A stretch of DNA of 64,000 nucleotides from Sipunculus nudus (Eukaryota; Annelida; Sipuncula; Golfingiida; Sipunculidae). Made by a program: the position numbers and the translations under genes. Below are positions 22,601 through 31,600 of this stretch, in pieces. Below the pieces are notes generated by a model. The model worked only from the letters and a program-made list of their open reading frames with translations. It was not told the DNA's origin and did no database searches. The stretch covers positions 20,717,714 through 20,781,713 of the forward strand of contig CM049320.1 of the NCBI GenBank assembly GCA_026874595.1. Reading direction: 5' to 3'. Each line of letters opens with the position of its first letter. The stretch's first letter is position 1.

Positions 22601-25600
22601 TGAGACTGTGTACTGGGATGGATTTGCTGGGAAACTTTACTATAAAGCAAAACTGAAGTGATAGTGGGAAAGAATAGGCATAATATTGCTCATTATTATG
22701 TCCCTTTAATTTAAAATAAATGCCACAAACTCCTCTTGGAAGAAGCATTATAATAATATATATTCATGAAACCTAAGAGAAGCAAACATAAGGGACCAAT
22801 ATATTTCAATTCCACATAGCTCCTACTCTGGTTGAAATGGCTGAATTTGAGACTTTGCCGTTAACGTGGAATTTGACAGATGTTACCGTGAGTGTTGCCA
22901 TGGGAGCCCCTTAAGGAGTCAGAGAGAACCTTAGTTTTACTGTGGAAAGTTATTCTGTATTTTGAAAATCAGAGGTGTAAGTTACAGCATCTCCAGAAGA
23001 CCTATGCTAAGTCCACATAGGGAAATTAATAGATTATGCCTATTATAACCCTGCCTCCCACCATACCCCCTTAATGAAGACATCACTGAAGATAATTTTG
23101 TTGATTTTCAGCTGAGATTGTCGCCCTGAAGAGGCTGAAGATGGAAAAAGAGAAAGAGGGATTTCCAATAACATCACTGAGAGAAATCAATACCCTACTC
23201 AAAGCGCAGCACCCTAACATTGTCACAGTCAGGGTAAGCCCAGCACATTAATGTTGTCACAGTCAGAGTAAGCCCAGCACACTAATATTGTCACAGTCAG
23301 GTTAAGCCCAGCACATTAATGTTGTCACAGTCAGAGTAAGCTCACAACCCTAATAATTTCACAGGGTGAGGAATTGGTGCTTTCAAATAAAAAAAATCAC
23401 AAAATCAAATCATGTTTTTTAATTGCCAATCTTATGGTAAAATACATTCATCAATTGCTCAGGTCTAGACTTCCACATTAAATTACTATGGGGTGTTTCT
23501 TATAGAAAGGAAATTAATTATTTGAATTTATATGTAATTTTAAATCTATAGTAATCAAAGGGTCTCTCAAAACCTCTTGAAATTGACACATAGAAACTCA
23601 GTTGAATACATATTCAGTAACATAAAACATGTATATGTATTTTCAGTTCTAAAGATTTTCATGAACCAAAAGCAAACCTTTCTATTGTAAATGTTAAACA
23701 TATTGGTAGAGATATACTGAAAACTGAGTGAGATAATGCCTCAATTTAAAAATATAGGCTCAGATTTTGTCAAAAGCTTAATTTTAATCAGCAAAGGAAC
23801 CATATAATGAATGATAATTTTTGGCATAATACAGATACACATAAATCAGTATAATAATATACGTGACATTGCGGTAAAAAAGTTAATACACACTGATGCT
23901 ATTCTTAAAATTCATTTTTTTCTGCCCAGATTTATATTGAATATTTCATTTCTCACCATCATGCACCTATCATTAGTAGTTCATTCGGGTACCATCCCAG
24001 CAAAATAATTTTTAAAATTAAATGGACATATGCATATTGAATAGAAATATATAAAAAACAGGTTTAAATTAAAAAGAAACATGATAGAGGGAAAAAAAGT
24101 TTTGAGATTCATGTATTGTCATGTAACTTGATGTTAGCCACCTAAAATGTTGTTTGCTGTTAGTGGATGCTTAAAATTGTGTACCATTTAAAAATTTTAA
24201 AGTTTCAAAATTGTTAAAGTATCATATGAAAATGAATGTGAATATCATAAATGCATATACCATTAGTAAGAACTCTGTACCATGCAGTTTTAAAATTATA
24301 TATATACCTAATTGGGTCTAAATTGAAACAACCTTTGGATTGATTGTATTTTCAGTAGTTTTGCCCAGAAGCTACCCTAAATAAAAAATGTGAGATATAT
24401 ATATATTATTGAAAACTGTATGGCCTTCTTAGTGATAAATCCATTCTTCATGTGTTTTGTAATTTTAATTTTGCAGGAAATAGTTGTTGGGAGTAACATG
24501 GATAAGATCTACATTGTAATGGACTATGTTGAGCATGATTTGAAGGGACTCATGGAAACTATGAAGGAACCATTCTTAGTCTGTGAGTATAGGGTCTGTG
24601 ATCTCTGTTGTTTATAAGACCAAGCACTGTAGTACTAAAATTGTGGAGATTATAGTACTGTTAGCTGTAAAAGCTAACATTATTTACCAGCCACACCTGT
24701 TATGGCCTGGATACAGAGCCCACGACGATGTAATTCAAGGTTCAAATGAATATATACCTAGGGTTATACAACTTTTAAATATAAATACACTTATTTAATA
24801 CATTAGGCTCATATCAGCCCAACACTCTGTGCACTCAGGGATGCAATGCTTCTGAATGAAATTGACAAGCATCACAATTTATGTGAGGTCACTTTGCTCT
24901 GTGACACACCGCAGAGGAATAAAACTGACAACAAAGTAGGACCCTGAATGTGTGATGGTGCTAATTATGTGCCTTGGAACAGTTTTACTTGAGTACTATA
25001 CATGGGTGGTTGTGTTGATAACATGTATGGCCATTTAATAAAACATAATGAGCTGGCTCTTTTGGTATTGCCTTTATGCAGCTGTATCGTCCCTGAGCCA
25101 TACAGGCCTCAGTCTGATATGCTACCCTCGGGCCAGTACAACTGCAGTATAGAACAAGCCAGTAAATAGCATAGAAATATTATTGTGAATGAAACCACAG
25201 TGTTTTTCAACATAAAGAGCTCACCCCACCGAAGTATCTTGCTTTCATCATTTAGCATTTTGTTGAATCAGATATCTATGCAAGCCTGATAAATTGTCCC
25301 TACCAGTCTGGTTTGCAAATTAAAATGTGTTTGCGGATGTAGGAAGTTGGTAAATTCCAAGTTCACCCATAGAGGTGTACCATACAAAATTAAAATCAAG
25401 TGTTTTTTTAATAGAAGATTTATGATAAGTAACATGTTACCAGGCACAAAAATTTGTCAGAGAACAGTAATAATAGTATTTTTGTATTGATAGTTATAGA
25501 GCATTAAGTTAATATATAATGATAGAAACATGAGATTGTATTTCTTATGAATATTTATTCATTATTTATGTTGATTTTTTTTTTCAGCTGAGGTGAAGAC

Positions 25601-28600
25601 ACTGATGATACAGTTGTTAAGGGCAGTTGCCCATCTCCACGACAACTGGATATTACATCGTGACCTGAAGACATCAAACCTGCTGCTGAGTCACAAGGGC
25701 ATTCTCAAGGTCATTACTACAAGTTAATTTTAAAATTAAGGGTTAGGGTTAGGAAAGGGAAAAAGAAATGTCAGTGGAGCAATATGTAAAAGGATGTAGG
25801 GACAACACACATTTAAGGAAAACACAAAAAATTGTATGAAAGTAAAGAAAAGGACAATGTTTGTATACACAAAATATTTGTATAAACAGAGTGATGGACA
25901 TTTGTCTGTAATACACATATACCTCTAAGGTGTACATCCATGTATACTACCAGGCATATACCTCTAAATATAGGTAATTGTATATGTTACTTTAAAAAAT
26001 GAAATTTCTATATTTTGTTCATGGAATGTCTTGTTAAGAGTTTTATTGCAATGCTACAAGGAGTAATGTTGTATAATGCTATAGTCTAAAGCAACATCAT
26101 TAGCTAACACTGTAATCATTTATGAAATACTTGAGAAATGAAATGAATAACAAATCATGTGCAATATACATGTAGGAACAAAAATAGTCAAACAAAAGAC
26201 AGTCTTGCATCAATGTGCTTACCTTTCAGGTTGGTGACTTTGGGCTGGCCAGGGAATATGGATCTCCGCTGAAGTATTACACGCCCATCGTGGTGACACT
26301 GTGGTATCGAGCACCAGAGCTGCTCCTGGGTGCTAAGGTAGGTTGTCAGACTCGACCATTCCTGCTGGTTGAATGGGTAGCATATCTAACTACTAAACTG
26401 GTTAACTATAAAGTGGAGGTATAAATCTGGTAAGTGATATAAACATATTATGATTTTACTTTTGAGTAATTTTAAAGTTATCAGAATATACATAGCAGTG
26501 ACATCACATTAGGTATTCATGCTTAAACAGATGGCAGTCTGTTCATAGTGCTATTAATTGAGTAGTTTTCAGTTTTCCAGTAGCAGGCACAGTTTTCCCT
26601 TCTTTTGGATGAGCTGTCAGCCAACAAAATTGAACATGAGAGTTGATAGGTGTGTTTATGTAACAAAGGCAGGAACAATATATCCAATTTTTTTTCCCCT
26701 GCTTCCTCAAACAGGGGACATTGATTTGGGTTTGTCTGTGTGTCTGTCCATCTGTCTGTTATTCTCTTTGTCCGCCTTCAGGTTTTCTTTTCCGTGCCAT
26801 AACTTTCCTAAATATTATCTGATTTCATTCAAATTTGGGCCAGTGATTGCTCGCATGCTTACCTTGGTTGGGATTGGTTTTGGAGTGTCTGGCCCTCTGT
26901 CTGTCACTCTGTCTGTGTCTGTCAGGTTTTCATTGTAGTGCGATAACGTCCCTAAATTTTATTGGATTTCATTCAAATTTGGTTATTGATTGCTTTCATG
27001 CTTACCGTGGTTGGATTTGGTTTTGGAATGTCTGTCTCACAAGATAATAATACAATATAATATTTCGTTTTTTATGTGATGAATCAGCACATATACTTTA
27101 ACTTTTCACCAACAGGTGTCCATTTTTCAGTAAGTGTCAGGTGCTGCCATCTTTTGAGCATGGTAAAAACTATTTGTACTTATTCACCACAGACTTTAAA
27201 AGCATCTTGGATTTGAAGGCGGAGGCGGATACATAAATTCCTTGAATATTCTTTACCAGATACCTTCACGTTTTGTATATTTTGATATTTTACACAGTCA
27301 TCAGTTTGTCTCACTTTTCTATTACTTTCCAGAAATACAGCTGCCCTATTGACATGTGGTCAGTAGGTTGTATATTTGGTGAATTCTTGCTGATGAAGCC
27401 ACTCTTCCCAGGAAAGTCAGAGATTGATGAGCTCAATAAAATATTTAAGGTACGCATTATAGTAATGTAGGACATAAGTCTCAACTTGCCTCGATTCCAT
27501 TTTTATATTGACTCAGACTTGGACTTGATTGTCCTGGACTAAGACTTGTACTTGAACTCTGAGGTAAGGAATTGAGAAATCAGGCTGAGACCATCTGAAG
27601 TCCCATAGAAAAACTGTCCCATATTTTAATGACTTATGTGTGAACTGGTAAAGGAATATTACAAAATAATGACACTATATATACCAAGCTTTGCTCTGCA
27701 TCAGGAGCTATAAATGTAATAAACTGTTACAGTAAAAGCATGTGTGATCTAGCAAAAAAATGTACATTATAATCTGAAATTTCCACTTTAAATTGTTTTT
27801 TTTTAAGGATATTTGTATCGGATTCAAACTCAGACTTGGACTTGGGTTCCAAATGACTCAGACTCGAAGAAGGTGAAGCTGGACTCAAACTCAAGGATTG
27901 ACTCAGACTTGGACTTGGACTAGAGTGACCTGGACTCAGACTTGCACTTAGACTTAGATGATGTGGAAAATCATGTTTGCTGATCAAAAGAAATATAACG
28001 ACTGATGATTGATTTTTAATTGATAGTTTTATGTAACTTCAGTATTATCATAAAATCTGCTGTATGGAATTATACCTAAAACAATGACCAAGTAAATTTG
28101 TCCATAACCTTGGGAGGTAAAGGCAGTTGCCAGGTTGTGTACACTTATTAGCTACAAAAGGTTCAGTTATAATGTTGTTCATCACTTTGTGTCCCGTCAT
28201 TCTTATGTCTCACTGACATAAGAATTTGTTTCTGGGTGATATTGACTTCTTTGTATGCATGTGCATACATGATCATCTGTGATAATGTATGCAAAGAAGC
28301 AATCAGTTAGATTGATTATAAACTAAAACTACCAATCATCTATATAATTGATTAATTTACACCAGTAGTATGCAGACATGATTGGTTACTTTTATATCAC
28401 AGGCTCTTTGTAAATAAGCCTGTTAATTACTATTTATAATGTATTTCAGGGTAATATTAACAAAATTTCCAATAGAAGTGAAATAAAATCTAATTTGGCC
28501 CAAATTATTTTATTAAACAACTCCTTTTGATTAAATCTTTACTTTGAAGTGCTCCTATTCAAAATTGTTCCACAGGGTTTAAGATTGTCACATGTATGGT

Positions 28601-31600
28601 CCAAATAAAAATATTTTTTTAGCTCTGCTGACTATAAGTCATCTGAGCTATAGTCGTGGTCAATTGTCTGTCTTCTGTCTGTCCGTCCGTCTGTCCGTCC
28701 GTAAGACTGGCACATTTCGACACCATTGGACCTACGGATCTGAAATTTGCCATACAGTTAGATTTCCCAAAAATCTCCTACCATGCCGAAAATTGGGTCA
28801 ATAGGACTTTGTTCCTTCGAGATATTCAGGAAAAACCTCAATTTTTTGTTTGAAATCTATTTTCACGTTTCAGGACTGCCTAATATCAAGACCACTCATC
28901 TGGTTTTCTTCATATTTACCATAAATATTCCTCTATATAGTTCATATGAACATGCCAGAAACTAAGTCAGTATTATTAAATTTAAAAAAGTTATGGGCCC
29001 AAACATAATGGACTTTGTAAAAATATCAGGAAAGATATTTGGTCACTTAAGACCAAAAGTGTTAAAGGTAGGGACTTTTTTTCAGTAATACAACTTTAAT
29101 TGATCAAAATTTAATTGTTTACCAAAAATTAGATCAAAATCTGTTAATTTTTTTTAAATATTGGCAAAAATATAAAATTGGTACCTTAAATTTTGCCCAA
29201 GTTTGACCATGGCACGTTTTTTTCCTGTGAGTACTGTGGATTTAATTTTCACAGCATGTTTTTGTTAGCATTTTGTCTGTTAACACCAAAAATTTGAAAC
29301 CAGTTGATCAAAAACTGTAGATTTTATTCAAGTTTTCAAGCACCATGTCACATCAAGTTTACATCAAGCTAGTGTTATGCAGTTTTGCTAGAGCTCAGCT
29401 CCCCAGCTTCAGCTGTAAGTTCCTTAAATTTAGCATACAGTTAAATGTCTCCAAAATCCCCTACCATGCCAAGAATTTGATCACTAGGACTTAATTCCTT
29501 CGAAATATTAATGAAAAACTTCATTTTTCCATTAAAAACCCATTGTTACACTGTAAGACTGCCTAATATCAAAACCACTGATCTGACTTTGATCATATAT
29601 AATATACATATTTTTCTATACAATCGCTATGCACATGCCAGAAATGATGTCAGTATTGCGTAATTGTTTTAAGTTATGGGCCCAAACATAATGCACTTTT
29701 TAAAAAATCAAGAAATATATTTACTCCCTTAACAAGAGGATTGCTGAAGCTAGAGTTTTTTTGTCAGGGATGTAACATTACTTAATCAAGATTCAATTGA
29801 ATACCAAAAATTAGTTCTGAATTTTACAAATTTTTAAGTTATTAGTATAAATATAAAATTAGTACCTTAAATTTTGCCCAACTTTGATCATGGCACGTTT
29901 GTTTCCTGAGAGCAATGTTGATATAATTTTCATATCATACACACATAAGGATTTCATCTTTGTAGTTTAGAAAGCTGAAAGAAATTGGCCAAATATTGTA
30001 GCTTTTATTAATGTTTATATGAGACCATGTCTTAATCCAGCCCCTCTTCAGTCACCTGTATGTTGACCTTGTTGACCTTTCATCAGATTATGCATGCTTG
30101 AGCGAAGCATACACTGGGGCAGCCAGGCAGCTAATGCCCAGCCACAGTTGATCCAGGTGTCCAACCCAACTCATCTAGTAGTTGTTTTGAAAAACAACAT
30201 AACAATAAACAATAAATTAATAATTTTGTATTGTTTTTTTTATAACAAATTAAAGAAAAATTAATAGAAAAGGAATTTGTTAGTTGATGAGTAACAGAAA
30301 ATTAACTTGCAGTTACTGATGATGTAAGAATCTTGTATGGATGGATAGAATGTCAATGTCAGTGTTATTCCAAATAACACCATGCAGTCACCTATGGTAT
30401 TTTTCAGTGAAATTTTAATGATAAAAAAATAAATCATATTATTCATTACTAATCATTAGGGACCATATGAAGGAAATTAATGATAGACAAATAAGCAGTT
30501 GATAATATTAATCTAGATTCCTACTGTGTCTAGTGTGTAGATTGATGTGGAAGTAGTCCAAAGTGAATATATAACATTTATTTTTTTTATATAAATAAAA
30601 GCCATAAAACCAGGTACTTATGATCATTATTTAAATTTGTGAATTTTGTATATTCTGGATTCTCAACATCTTTGTTTGGCTAAACTAAATAAATATTAGA
30701 CATGGTGCGAATGCTTTGCAAATGTATTTGAATACGAATATGAATATGTACTGCATTAAAAAATTTATTGCATAAGAATGGGAATTCAGGTTAAAATGTT
30801 TGCATTTCAAGACTAAATGTTCAAGATTAGATTATGTTGACATGTATTTCATTTATATGTGTGTAACAGCTAAAAAGGATTTAAAATCTCAGTTCCTAGA
30901 AATTGTTTTTTTGCTCTTTTCAGGATCTCGGTACCCCAAGTGAAAAAATCTGGCCAGGAGTAGCTCAGCTGCCCACCATGAAGAAGTGTACATTCACGGA
31001 ATACCCCTACAACTCATTACGTAACCGATTTGGTTCTCGACTTACAGACCAAGGGTTTGATTTGATAAACAGGTAAGATAAATTGATACAGTATACAAAG
31101 GAAACACTGTATTTCTCAGATTCACCTGACATCAGTGCTGCCACCTGTATTCAAGGATAAGCTTCATTTTTCTTTATCTGTTCTGATTCAAAGCAATGTG
31201 GATAAAGTTTTTCATAAACAAATTAAAAAAGACTTTATATAAGGCCATCATTCTTCACATGCCTCGGCTTGTCATGGAAGCACCAAAAAATGAATAAACA
31301 TTCCTTATCCAGTCCAACTTACGACAATGTGATCTTTTCAAGTTAAAAGGTCAATATAAGAAATAAAAACCAGCTTTATCTTTATAAATAACTCACATGA
31401 TAGATTAGATAAGGGTTGTATGACTTGTATCTGTTTTTGTAAGCAGTAGTGTTTCGATACAATGAATCAACATGCATAACTTATCAATGTGGTGTATTGA
31501 TGTATATCAGTATATTTTTACAATCCTGGTCCCCAGTAACCAGCCCTAGGTGAATCTCTGATCTATTGACACTCTTTGAACTGTTACTTCTAGCTCAACA

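Noticed and set aside
25741-25754. Telomere-like GGGTTAGGGTTAGG
   Set aside because: Only about two units inside an intron; too short to be an interstitial telomeric array.
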